Origin: Chrysopilus asiliformis
Taxonomy: Eukaryota; Arthropoda; Insecta; Diptera; Rhagionidae
NCBI GenBank assembly: GCA_964034945.1
Contig: OZ035962.1
Coordinates: 68,400,274 to 68,464,273 of the forward strand
Direction: 5' to 3'
Length of the DNA: 64,000 nucleotides
Made by a program: the position numbers and the translations under genes
Shown here: positions 20,061 through 29,862 of the stretch, piece after piece
How positions within the stretch are numbered: position 1 is the stretch's first letter
How the letters are laid out: each line of letters starts with the position of its first letter
Notes under the pieces: generated by a model
The model's database searches: none
Seen by the model: only the letters and a program-made list of their open reading frames with translations
Told to the model about the DNA's origin: nothing

Positions 20061-20477
20061 CATTTTATGTTAGCCTAATTAGACGGCAGGTGACTTTTGC
20101 TCATTTGCCTGTTGATGGCTCCATTCGAGCGCAGAGATCATCAACCGACAGTATTCGATCTGATTTCATCTCCCAATGTAGCTAACAAAAATGTCTATAC
20201 AAATACAAATGTTAAATGCTAGGTTAGCAGCCTGAATGTGCCTCTTGCAACGCACCTTAGATCATATCTTTATTTGGAGATGAATGACTGCATCATCTAG
20301 TATTCAGTGACAAATGACAGTTAACATTACCTGAGAATAACAGCAAATTTCATTAAAGTCCGAGTGTACTAAATTCATTATCTATTGGAATTTTTTTTGG
20401 CTTAAAGGTCTTGAAAAACATAATTTGACAAAAGGTTATATTATTTTTGTGGATGTTTTCACATCCAAATTCCCCCC
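20061..20477. other. Unassigned stretch
   Basis: No long frame, inverted repeat or motif stands out here. The last bases (CCAAATTCCCCCCAACAG) continue, after the hAT insertion, at 22458; that is, this is the left flank of the target. Confidence 0.25.
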
Positions 20478-20677
20478 AACAGGTCTAGACATGGGTAACG
20501 CAGTAAAATTTCGTGCGCTGATACAGTAGCGCAAGCGCAGTACACTGTATCAGCGCAGTGAGTTAACGCAATTGCGCCATATGGCGCACCGGTTGGAACC
20601 ATCGTCATTATGGCTGCGCTTTTTTGCCGCGCTGTCAATTCGATCAAGAGGAGGAACAAACAAAATATTGATCAATA

Positions 20678-21067
20678 TCTATATATATAAAAATGGATGT
20701 TTGTTGGTTGGTTTGTTGGTTTGAGATTACAAAACTCAAAAACTACTGACCGATTTTGATGCGGTTTTTTGCGAAATAATCTGCGTTGCCAGGAGCAGGT
20801 TTTTAGCTATGTTAGATTTTAAAATTCGAAACGGAAGGTCCTGTAGGGATAACGTAAATGTCCTTTTTCCAATTTTTATCGGAAAAACAGGCTTTGGGAG
20901 GTTTTCAGGGTTACTTATCACGAATCTGGTGTTGGAATTTCAAAATTCGAAACAAAAAGTCTTGTAAGGATAACGTTTTTCCCCAAAGCTTTTTAAGTTA
21001 TTTATAGTTTTTTGACATTCTAAAATTTATACAAAAAACTTTTAGCTGCAAACGTAGGGTCTGCTAG
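20678..21067 (+). mobile_element. Short Helitron inside the hAT element
   Basis: It starts TCTATATATATAAAAATG after an A and ends GTAGGGTCTGCTAG before a T. It contains the phrase AACTACTGACCGATTTTGA and about 1.5 units of the ACGGAAGGTCCTGTAGGG / TTTTCAGGGTTACTTATC module that is amplified in the 33.9-37.0-kb copy. No coding. Confidence 0.8.
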
Positions 21068-21270
21068 TATGGTCTAAAACACTTTAAAGACTCAATAGCT
21101 TCAATGGCATTCTGAATTTTCTCGAGTTTTAAGAGTTATTGCTAAATTGTTCGTGAAAAAACGCCATATTGAATCACCATTTTCCACTTAAACATTTTTG
21201 AAACTTTTTCTAAATTATTTTAATAGAGAATATTTTTAACATCCATAGAAAAAAAAATAAAAAAAAAATT

Positions 21271-21508
21271 AAAAAAAAGCTTTTATTAAAAAAGAATGCA
21301 CTAAAAAGAAAAAAATAATTTTGTGTATCACAAATATAAAACGCTGTGTATCACAAATATAAAAGCTTTTTAAAAGCGAGATAAATTTTTATTTTATTGT
21401 TTTATGCTTTATCTCGCTTTTTAGAAGCTTTTATATTTGTGATACACAGCGTCCAGAAAATTATTTTTTTCTTTTTAGTGCATTCTTTTTTAATAAAAGC
21501 TTTTTTTA
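21271..21508. repeat. Foldback element (family copy 2)
   Basis: The arms (21271-21385 and 21401-21508) carry the core GCACTAAAAAGAAAAAAAT shared with copies at 11.5 and 49 kb, then TGTATCACAAATATAAA as a different inner arm. The left arm has a partial duplication of the GTGTATCACAAATATAAAA block. Non-coding. Confidence 0.8.
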
Positions 21509-21539
21509 AATTTTTTTTTTTTTTTTTTATTTTGTTCTT

Positions 21540-21860
21540 TTTAGTCTCCGAATATATATCCTTACATTTGAGATGTCCTTACAGGCTTTTTAACTTGAGA
21601 ATCGTATTCAGCGACCCCAAAAACCCCCAGAATAGATTTTTTTCCGGAAAATTTGGAGAAAAGGATAATCACGTTATCCTTATAGGATCTTCCGTTATCC
21701 TTACAAGGACGAAGTAGTGAAAATATTGTATTGTCATCGGGCTTATATAAGTGTGCAAAATTTCAAGTCAATCGGACAAGTGGAAGTGGGTCAAAATTGG
21801 GTTGCAAGATTTGATCTGACAGACAAACAGAAACAAAGGCAAGCTAAATAAAAGCTTTTA
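21540..21860. repeat. Retroposon or Helitron-derived fragment
   Basis: It contains GCGACCCCAAAAACCCCC, as in the 122-bp Helitron module, then AAATTTCAAGTCAATCGG and GACAGACAAACAGAAACA before AAGCTAAATAAAAGCTT. Composite; ends not resolved. Confidence 0.4.
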
Positions 21861-22604
21861 AAAACGTTCGGAAACGGTTAACCGGTGATATATTTTTCAC
21901 AACATTTAAATCGCATACAAGCCTAACATGAGAAAAACACCGCAGTGTTGTTTGGTTGCGCTAAGCAAATGTGGCGAAATAACTCAATACTGCGCTGTGT
22001 ATCACATGTTTCGTTTGACTCGTTTGCGTTATGTGCGCTACTAAAATTTTTATTCTCGTATCAGCGCACATAGCGCAGTATCAGCGAAATAACTCAATAC
22101 TGCGCTGTGTATCATATGTATTTACAATAGACATGAGATACAGTGCTGAGTTGAGTTACTGCGCTAACAAGACCCATGAAAAGAGAATATGTACATAACA
22201 AGAAATTGTATTTTTGGGCTTGTCTATAAGTCAATGTGCGAGAAAGCAATACAAGGCGATATTTCCCCTCTATCGTATTGAATACATATGTAAAAATTTC
22301 CCCAACAGTTGGCTCAATCACCAAGTTATTTCGTTTGACTCGTTTGCGTTATGTGCGCTACTAAATATTTTATTCGTGTATCAGCGCACATAGCGCAGTA
22401 TACTGTATCAACGCAATGGCGCAACAAAGCGCTGCGTTACCCATGTCTAAACAGGTCAGGCATGTTTGCCCTGAAACCCCATTAGGAGCGTGCTTCTGTC
22501 ATGGAAGCTGGCTCACCGCCATCAGAGCCTGCTTTACCAGCTTCCACGCAGGCTTGCAGGATTTTGATGGAGTAAGACTCGATTTGAGTACTTATACCCG
22601 GATG

Positions 22605-22715
22605 CCACAGACCTTATACGAATTATAAGGGAAGGCAAAATAGGCAAAATAGTGGATTTGCTCTGACTTAATGGAGCTATTTTGTCTTGCCATATAATTC
22701 GTATAAAGTCTGTGG
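22605..22715. repeat. Small imperfect hairpin, 38-bp arms
   Basis: CACAGACCTTATACGAATT (22605) is matched in reverse by AATTCGTATAAAGTCTGTG (22695). The pairing continues through CTTGCC/GGCAAG and the ATTTTG/CAAAAT segments. It lies in LINE-like DNA. Confidence 0.7.
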
Positions 22716-22722
22716 AATCCCC

Positions 22723-23103
22723 TTCGTCTAACGACTTGGATTCTAACTGCGCACCCCCTCCTGAAGGATCACGCCTTCAAGATGAGGCTGGTGGATAATC
22801 CACAATGCAGGGGTTGCGGGGAAGAGCAGGAAACGGTAGAGCATTTCTTGTGTCACTGTCCAGCCTTAACTCGTACTCGCGTCAAATGCTTCAACCATCC
22901 CTTTCTAGAGGAACTCCATGAGGCAGGAACTCAGAGCTGGGAGCCGATTCGGAAATATATAGCACTGTCGGGATGGCTGAACAGCCGGACTTGACCTCAA
23001 TCTGCTCCAGCGAGTGACATCGGAGGTGTACAATGGGCCCAATTTGAGGCCTACGTGCGTGGGGTTCCCCTGTGAGCCCCCCTCCTACAATCAAACCAAA
23101 CCA
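22723..23103 (+). pseudogene. LINE ORF2 C-terminus and 3' end (R1/LOA-like)
   Basis: The frame at 22782-22994 encodes CRGCGEEQETVEHFLCHCPAL, the Cys/His cluster that closes ORF2 of insect LINEs, then WEPIRKYIALSGW and a stop. A short untranslated region ends in a AATCAAACCAAACCAAAT tail. The 5' part is absent, as usual for 5'-truncated LINEs. The reverse transcriptase itself is not in this piece. Confidence 0.72.
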
Positions 23104-23409
23104 AATGCGTCAAAACCTATGAAAACAAAATTCAGTTGGTTATAAATTAGATAGTCTAGAGTAGAGCGGTTCGTGCTGTAGTTTAAAGTTTTTTTCCTGC
23201 GAAAAATTGGCACAATAACCCTTCGATCTGGAAAGCCGCTGAAATAAATACAAATATTCTTTAACTGTATTAGAGACAAAAATGCGAATATACTTATGAA
23301 AATTGTCACATGCATAAAGTAATACCGTTAAAAATAGTATAAACTACGTATTGGGACTCATTCGTCCGATTTGTTTTGCTTATTTTGAAAGTCATGTTTG
23401 TTTAAACAT

Positions 23410-23732
23410 AGACCGGGACATACATGTCCCGTTCCGGATCGAAAGGGTTAAATGAATCTATGTTAGAGCTGGGTCCTCGGCTAGCATTTATGTAGAATTT
23501 TAGGTCAATCGGCGCGGTAGTTTTCCGAAAAAACATAGCTTCGGGTTCAATTTACCCCCTTCTCTTACTCCGCCACCGCTCGTGGTAATTTTAAAAAGAC
23601 TCATGCTGGAACCATGCCTATAGCGAAAATCTGTGCCAAATTTCGGCTAAAATCCATGCCAAATTTCAGGTTCAGCCGTCTTCACGTGAAATAGGAACAG
23701 ACAAAGCAACTCATTTTTATATATTAGTATGA
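23410..23732 (-). mobile_element. Helitron 5' end fragment next to a piggyBac-like terminus
   Basis: Read on the minus strand, 23732 begins TCATACTAATATATAAAA with A before it, the same start as the Helitron at 8658, followed by GGCTGAACCTGAAATTTGG. Its 3' CTAG end is not found. The adjoining 23410-23452 reads in reverse TTAACCCTTTCGATCCGG and contains the palindrome GGGACATACATGTCCC, a possible piggyBac-type end. Confidence 0.5.
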
Positions 23733-24621
23733 TTTAATTTTTTCTTTAACTAATGCATGGTGGTACATATAATATATGCTGGAGAGTGGTACCAAAATTG
23801 TACCACCGACAAAATTGTACCATCATTGCCGCATAAAACTAACTTCGAAATGGCACCACTAAAAAAATAAAAAATAAAATTTTTTTTCGTGTGCCGCACG
23901 GGTAAAAATATTTGGTATTTTTCTGTGCCTTTAAAGGTTAAAGCAATGATTACCTTTAAAGGTTAAAGCAATGATAAGCAAATGGAAGTTTCCGTTTAAC
24001 TACGGCAGAGAAAAGAGATGCGCGATAAAAAAAAGTCACCAAGCAACACCATCTTTCCCTTTTACACCTTCATGTCATATGGAATAGAAGAAAAAACAAG
24101 AAACTTGTCGTTTAGTCAGGGCTAAACCAAGCGAGATTTTCATATCCTTATAGCGGTCAAAAATTTGTATTATATTTACACAACCCTTGCACCAGCACCA
24201 TCATGCTTCCGACAGCGGCCTGACAGTTCGCGAAAATTTTCAAGCAAATTATGACACTTTTTTATTATTTTAATCGCGAAATACACTAAAAATCAACAAA
24301 ATTAACACGAAAACTAAATTTTCCACCGAAATTTATGGTTTGTTTTGATTTTTAACTGACTGCTGAGATTTAAATTTGTGTATTGCCATTGTGCGATTTT
24401 TTTATGGTTTTTTCGAGGCGCATTACAACTAATTACGCATTACATCTGAGATGTGGTAACACCTGAGATGAGGCCGCACACATTAATAACTCAGTATTCA
24501 CACAGAAATTGAAACCGCCGGCATGTCGCTAGTTGTCCCTCTCTCAAACCAAATATTTTAGGAGAACTTTCTTATCTATATTAGGTAATCATTGGTTAAA
24601 GTCAATTGCCTATTTTAAATA
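23733..24621. other. Unassigned stretch with a 25-bp tandem duplication
   Basis: A 25-bp unit (CCTTTAAAGGTTAAAGCA...) is repeated twice at 23929-23978. GGTACCA-type motifs recur at 23760-23830. Other parts show no recognised gene or element end. Confidence 0.3.
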
Positions 24622-25472
24622 AAGGGTCTTTCAATAAGGACGCTCGAAATTTGTTAGGTTATAGCGGCCTTGTTGTTAAAGCTACATCTGTCAAATTTGT
24701 AGTGAATTGTTCAGTAGTGTGTGGCAAATCACCATGGAAAGTTATAACGTTGAACAACGTGTGCAAATCATGGAATTTGTTGCAGTTGGAAGTTGACCCA
24801 AAATTTGCAAAAAAAAATCGGCGAGGCTGATTTTTGGATGAATGGATTTGTGAAATAGCAAAATTGTCGGATTTGGGGCGATACCAATTCACACAAGATA
24901 CACCAGCACCAAATGGATCTCGAGAAAGTCACTGTTTGGTGCGGATTTTGGTGTAGCGTAATCATCGGTCCGTACTTCTGCCAAAACGAAACTGGCATTG
25001 CCATAACCGTCAACGGCGAGCACTACAGATCGATGATAACTAACTTACTGTGGCCAAAACTGGATAATATAGATACCGACAACATGTGGTTCCAACAGGA
25101 CGGCGCTTCCAACAGGACGGCGACGTGAACTGGTCACCGAGATCGTGCGATTTAACGCCTTTAGGCTTCTCCCTTTGGGGCTATCTTAAATCGCAGGTCT
25201 ATGCGAATAAACTGCAAACAATTGATGCCCTTCAAGCCAACCACATCCAACAAGTTCAGCCAGATTTATGCGACAAAGTCATCGTAAATTGGATCTACCG
25301 AATTTGTGCCACCAAGCAAAGCCGCGGTGAGCATTTAAACGAAGTTATATGCCATACAATATTCTTCAAAAATTCTTACAAACAAAAAAAATTGAGTAAT
25401 CTCAAACACAACTTGTTTTATTTACATTTAAAAATCGAACGTCCTTATTATTTACATTTAAAAATCGAACGT
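24622..25472 (+). pseudogene. rosa-like (DD41D) mariner, internally deleted copy 1
   Basis: After TA, the terminus AAGGGTCTTTCAATAAGG matches the copy at 28952. Transposase remnants run MESYNVEQRVQIM at 24735, then, after a deletion of the HTH region, ADFWMNGFVK and VTVWCGFW, and a region with GASNRTA where the second Asp block is partly deleted, then LTPLGFSLWGYL where the third catalytic Asp is replaced by Gly. Frameshifts and stops are present. The right terminus is duplicated (two copies of ACATTTAAAAATCGAACG at 25423 and 25452). It is non-functional but shares its N-terminal deletion with copy 2. Confidence 0.82.
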
Positions 25473-25720
25473 AGAAACCGTCCGCCAGACCAGCGATTTT
25501 TCGATTTCGTTTTTATAGGGAAATATTCATCGAAACAAGCGTTTCACAATTACTCAAATATCTCAAGAAGACAACTCGAATCGAGATAATTTCATTTGAT
25601 AGCGAAATAAGGAAGAAAAAAAGGATTTTATTTGTTTCAGTATTTCGGTATTGAAAAATGGTCCGGGATCTAAAATGGTTCGGGTTTCGGTAATGCCAGT
25701 ATTCCAAACCCAAATTACTA
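25473..25720. other. Unassigned short spacer
   Basis: No reading frame with family similarity. GGGTTTCGGTA-like direct repeats at 25640-25690 are the only pattern. Confidence 0.2.
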
Positions 25721-25922
25721 CACGGAGAGAAATTCAAATAGGAATATACGAGACAGTGGACTCTTCTGTAATGATTCCCTAAGGAATTATTCGTATAATT
25801 TTACGAAAAATTTCAATTTTCGGCATGAATTCCCCTTTTGGTTGAGAGTAATTACCAAAAAATTTCACTGTCTCCTATATCCCTATTTTTAGTAAGAATC
25901 TATCCTATTATTTCTCTCCATG
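25721..25922. mobile_element. 202-bp MITE with TA duplication
   Basis: CACGGAGAGAAAT and its inverse ATTTCTCTCCATG are flanked by TA (25719-25720, 25923-25924). Inner inverted blocks GGAATATACGAGACAGTG and CACTGTCTCCTATATCCC follow. A related partial end lies near 49330-49384. Mariner-type by duplication. Confidence 0.72.
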
Positions 25923-26596
25923 TAGAGGTATTCGTTTCACGACTATTAAACGACAATTAATTGAATAGAGAGTTTTCTAAATTCAAAAGTTGTACCACCT
26001 GATGAACATCTACAGATGTCACGAAACACAGCATCCCTAATTTTAGAGATCAGAGATTTTTTAAAGATATTAAGGCAGAATTTAAAGTCTTAATGAGTGT
26101 TAAAAGCTGGAAAATTTGTTTATTGGTAAATTTTTAACCTCTTTAAAAAAATCAATTGTTTTAGAATTTAAAAAAAAATCAATTGTTCCATCAATATCTA
26201 TCTTAAGTTATTTTAACCTTCCTTGTCATACCAAATATGGGCCACATCAGAATCCCTCTATAGATTTTTTTTTGGCAAAGATAGGCAAAATAAATCATTG
26301 AAGATAATAAAAATTAAAATAGAACACACTCTCCGTACAAGCAACAAATTTCAATTCAAGAATAACATTTTAGCATTTTGGGACGAACCTCACAATAAAT
26401 TTACTTACAATATTGTCCGTCCGCAATCTCGTATGCGATCGTCTATACACTAAGTATGTAGGAAACGATTTCACCTTTTTTTAAAAGAGAGTCTTTCGAT
26501 GGTTGGTGTATAAAGGGAGTCAACCAGCCAACAACGCAAGCAACCAACCCTTTTATTTATTAAAATGGAACCATAAAATTTGTAATAAAGCCTAAC
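25923..26596. other. Unassigned AT-rich stretch
   Basis: AAAAATCAATTGTT is tandemly repeated at 26144-26180. No gene or element terminus is recognised. Confidence 0.2.
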
Positions 26597-26791
26597 CTAG
26601 TCGACAAAAACTTTCCACTCGGCATCCAAATAAATTTCGTCCCCGAAATGGAATCTGGAAATCGATTTTATTACAAATTCGTAGACATCGAGATAGATCT
26701 CGGACAGTGCGATATGGGGGTTGATGCGCAAAATGTTCCCACATTTTTTCCGTTTTGCTTTTTGCGTGAAGGAACACGAAGTGGTTTTCAT
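26597..26791 (-). CDS. Hypothetical 64-residue reading frame with coding-like codon use
   Basis: The minus frame from ATG at 26791 to TAG at 26597 has C/G-rich third positions over its last 40 codons (for example ATC TAT CTC GAT GTC TAC), unlike the AT-rich surroundings. The product has a basic N-terminus (QKAKRKKCG) and a mixed hydrophobic/acidic C-terminus ending EWKVFVD. No family is recognised. It may be a last exon or a fragment of a host or viral-type gene. A second overlapping open frame exists, so chance is not excluded. Confidence 0.3.
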   Translation of the reverse strand: MKTTSCSFTQKAKRKKCGNILRINPHIALSEIYLDVYEFVIKSISRFHFGDEIYLDAEWKVFVD

Positions 26792-27129
26792 ATTTAATTC
26801 ATGTATGCTGATTCTCTATTGGATACTAAATTTTGTAAAGATTTGAAGTTTCCTTGAATTTTCTGGGCGATTGTAATTTTCTGCTATGAATGTTATTAGT
26901 TTTTAATCTACAGCTTATTCTTAACATAATTTAGATGGGAAAGTATAAACTTTGTCTGGAAAACTGTGAATTACTTAAAGACGAATAACATTTAAAAATA
27001 TTCGAAAAGAGTTTTTTTGCTATAAAAAATCGTTTTGAATAACATGTAATAATTTTCATATGTTAAGTAAAATGTCGAATATTTTATCTCTCGATTAGAA
27101 GAAAATAATCTAGGTAGGGTTCCTTTTAA

Positions 27130-27666
27130 TCTATCTATATGTATATATAAAATCGTTTAACCTGATTGACTGATTGATTCATCAACTCCCAGCCCAAACC
27201 CCTGAAGCTAGAAACTTGAAACTTTCACAGTATGTCCCAACCATCGCGTAGGCGCTCACTAAGGCGGGGTTTTCCGAAATTTTACCGCTAAGCGGTAAAG
27301 GGGGTTTGGGTGTTTTTAAACCGTCAATTTCGCCATGAATCCTGCTCAATAGGAGGCTGAAAAGTTTCACTGGGGAGTTTTCGGAGTCGCTGATCACGAA
27401 TCCGGCGTTAGATTTTTAAAATTAGAAACGAAGGTACTGTAAGGATAACGCAAATATCCTTTTTTCTATTTTTTCCGGGGAAAAATGGAATAAGGGGGTT
27501 TTCGGGGTCGCTGATCACGAATTCGGTGTTAGACTAATTCGCAACGGAGAGTCCTGCAACGATAAGATTTTTCTCAAAAGTTTTTAAGTTCTTTCCGGTT
27601 TTCTTCGTATTCTAAAACTTATAAATACAAAAAACTTAACCCGGCAACGACGGGTATACAAGCTAT
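27130..27666 (+). mobile_element. Helitron-like element, 3' end mutated
   Basis: It begins TCTATCTATATGTATATA after A. It carries two diverged modules containing TCGCTGATCACGAAT and ends with the hairpin ACCCGGCAACGACGGGT followed by ATACAAGCTAT, where CTAG would be expected. No Rep/helicase coding. Confidence 0.7.
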
Positions 27667-28044
27667 ACTAAAATATTTATAATTTTCAAATATCCGAATG
27701 GAACTTGATGTGTAGAAAATCAGGATAAAGTCTTTTTATCCACTATCTATTGTACTATCTACGATATAATCTATTACACTCTAAACCAGACGCTGTTTTC
27801 CCCAGTAAATTTCCAAGCGAAATTTTACTCGGGAAAACAGTAAATATTCTTTTTTTTACTATTTTCCCAGTAAAATTTACTGAAACACAGTAAAATTTAC
27901 TGAAAACAATACAGAAAGTTCTTACTAGGGAATCACTGTATTTTATATTTTTCCCGTTTACCAAAAAATTCTGACACTACTGTTTCATCCCAGTAAATTT
28001 GTCATCGTTTTACCCCAGTAAAGGTCACTCACATTTAGAATCCA

Positions 28045-28112
28045 TTTCTCAATTGCCAGTAAGTGAAGTGGTCGACAAACGCAGAGATCTCGAGTTCGAG
28101 CCTCGACAGTGG
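28045..28112 (+). repeat. tRNA-like block (Pol III B box) within copy A
   Basis: GAGTTCGAGCCTCG resembles a B box; upstream GTAAGTGAAG aligns with the better-preserved copy at 39098-39172, which also has an A-box-like TAGTCTAGCGG. It is a decayed tRNA-derived SINE head, not a functional tRNA. Confidence 0.5.
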
Positions 28113-28399
28113 TAAGAGATTTTTCAACATAACATTCTCATGCAAAACAAATATAAACTAGGGTTGAAAATTACAAAAATGTTACCAAAACCATTCAAAT
28201 GCTTTATAAAAATTCAAAAAGCATTTAAAAGGTTTTTAAGATTTTACTGTGATGCCAGTAAATTTTACTAGGATTCCCAATAAAAAATACTGTTATTTCA
28301 GTTCTTTCTAGTTTTCCAGTATGAGAATTTTACTGGGAATACAATTCAATATTTACTGGGAGGAACAGTAAATTTTATTTATTGGAGAAAACAGGGGGT

Positions 28400-28518
28400 C
28401 TATTATGGAATACGAGCGTAATCGTAACGATTGGGATTTGCCTGTTGTTGTTAGTGTTTTCTACTAACGACAACAAGCAAATGCCAATCGTTACGATTAC
28501 AATCGTATTCCATAATAG
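28400..28518. repeat. Hairpin, 54-bp arms, 9-base loop
   Basis: CTATTATGGAATACGA through TTGTTGTTAG (28400-28454) is matched in reverse by CTAACGACAACA through TCGTATTCCATAATAG (28463-28518) with few mismatches. Open frames on both strands here are a symmetry artefact. Confidence 0.88.
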
Positions 28519-28582
28519 GCCACCAGTAAAATTTGTTGTACTTCCTCGTGATTGCCTTTTAACTGGGCTCTTAAAAAACTCC

Positions 28583-28648
28583 TGCTTAGAGTGCACATCC
28601 TCCGGCTTCATAGGCTGAACGCTCAACCACTGAGCTACTCTGATCCAG
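28583..28648 (-). repeat. tRNA-like head (A box only)
   Basis: On the minus strand GAGTAGCTCAGTGGTTGAG is a near-perfect tRNA D-arm/A box, followed by a possible anticodon stem-loop (CAGCCTATGAAGCCGG). No B box follows, so this is a tRNA-derived SINE fragment and not a gene. Confidence 0.55.
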
Positions 28649-28951
28649 AATGTTGGACTGGTAAACTAAATTTATCGACAATTTTTATCAAAATGTAATG
28701 GTTGAAAAATTGAACCCCAAGTGAAAATTTTTCGCCTTTTCGGTTTAATTTTTCAACTTTAGTTTACAAGATTTCATTTTCAAAAAATTGAAACTTTTTA
28801 GTTAAAAATTTAAACCAAAAGTATAAATTTTCAGCTCTTTATTTTTAAAAAGGCACATTTAAACTCTAAAAAGTTTAAAAACTCAACCTAAAAGTTTAAA
28901 ATCATCGATGATTAATCTTTTAAGTCCTATCTGATGAAATTTTTTCAACTA

Positions 28952-29862
28952 AAGGGTCTTTCAATAAGGACGCTCGATTTTTAAATGTAAATAAAACAAG
29001 TTGTGGGTGAGATAACCACTCAATTTTTTTTTGTTTGAAAGAATATGTTATGGCATAAAGTATGGAATATAACGTTGTTCAAATGTCCGCCGCGGCTATG
29101 CTTGGTGACACGTCCAATTTTCGATGAATTTGTCGCATAAATCTGGCTGAATTTGCTGGATGTCGTTCGTTATGTTGGCTTTGAGGGCATCAATTGTTTG
29201 CGATTTATTCGCATTGACCTGCGAATGAAGATAGCCCCAAAAGAAGAAGTCCAAAGGCGTTAAAGCGCACGATCTCGATGACCAGTTCACTTCGCCGCCG
29301 CGCGAGATAACCATTCCCTCAAATCGCTCGTGCAGAATGTCCATTGTGGCATGTGCTGCGTGGCACGTAGCGCCGTCCTGTTGGAACCACATGTTGTCGG
29401 TATTCATGTCATCCAGTTTAGGCCACAAGAAGTTACTTATCATCGATCTGTAGCGCTAGCCGTTGACGGTTATGGCAATGCCAGTTTCGTTTTGGAAGAA
29501 ATACGAACCGATGATTTCGTCAGACAAAAATCCGCACCAAACAGTAACTTTCTCGGGATCCATTTGGTGCTGGTGTATCTCGTGTGGATTGGTATCGCCC
29601 CAAATCCGACAATTTTGCTTTTTCACAAATCCATTCATCCAAAAATCAGCCTTGTCGCTAAAGATGAGTTTTTTTTTGGTGAAACTTGGGACAGCTCTCA
29701 ACTGCAACAAATATGATAATTTGCACACGTTGTTCAACGCTATAACCTTCCATGGTGATTTGTCATACACTTCTGAACAATTCGTAATAAATTTGACAGA
29801 TGTTACTTAACAACATGGCCGCTATAACCTAACAAACTTCGAGCTTCCTCATTGAAAGACCC
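28952..29862 (-). pseudogene. rosa-like (DD41D) mariner, deletion copy 2
   Basis: The termini AAGGGTCTTTCAATAAGG (left) and, in reverse, GGGTCTTTCAATGAGG (right) are inverted. On the minus strand the transposase shows FSDKADFWMNGFV (first Asp), DPEKVTVWCGF, a single TAG stop near 29457, then WFQQDGATCH (second Asp) and LTPLDFFFWGYL (third Asp). Forty-one residues separate the last two, the DD41D spacing of the rosa group. The N-terminal DNA-binding region is deleted at the same point as in the copy at 24622. It ends FIENWTCHQA without a full C-terminus. Confidence 0.88.

Larger units (their letters stand above)
20486..22449. mobile_element. hAT-type non-autonomous element with exact 8-bp duplication
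   Basis: Left TAGACATGGGTAACGCAG and right CGTTACCCATGTCTA are inverted ends, flanked by AACAGGTC at 20478-20485 and 22450-22457. Subterminal DNA is packed with GCGCA and AGCGCA motifs. A 32-bp stretch (GAAATAACTCAATACTGC onward) is repeated at 21976 and 22085. No transposase survives. A Helitron (20678-21067) and a foldback (21271-21508) lie inside it. Confidence 0.83.
27777..28560 (+). mobile_element. CCCAGTAAA-rich TIR element, copy A
   Basis: It starts CACTCTAAACCAGACGC after TA; copy B (38718-39393) shows the same terminus in reverse before TA. The body repeats CCCAGTAAA / TTTACTGGG about fifteen times in both orientations and contains a tRNA-like block near 28045-28110. A 119-bp hairpin interrupts it at 28400-28518. 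The right end is not sharply defined. Confidence 0.6.

Noticed and set aside
28375..28626. Two overlapping genes on opposite strands
   Set aside because: The products mirror each other because the DNA is a hairpin.
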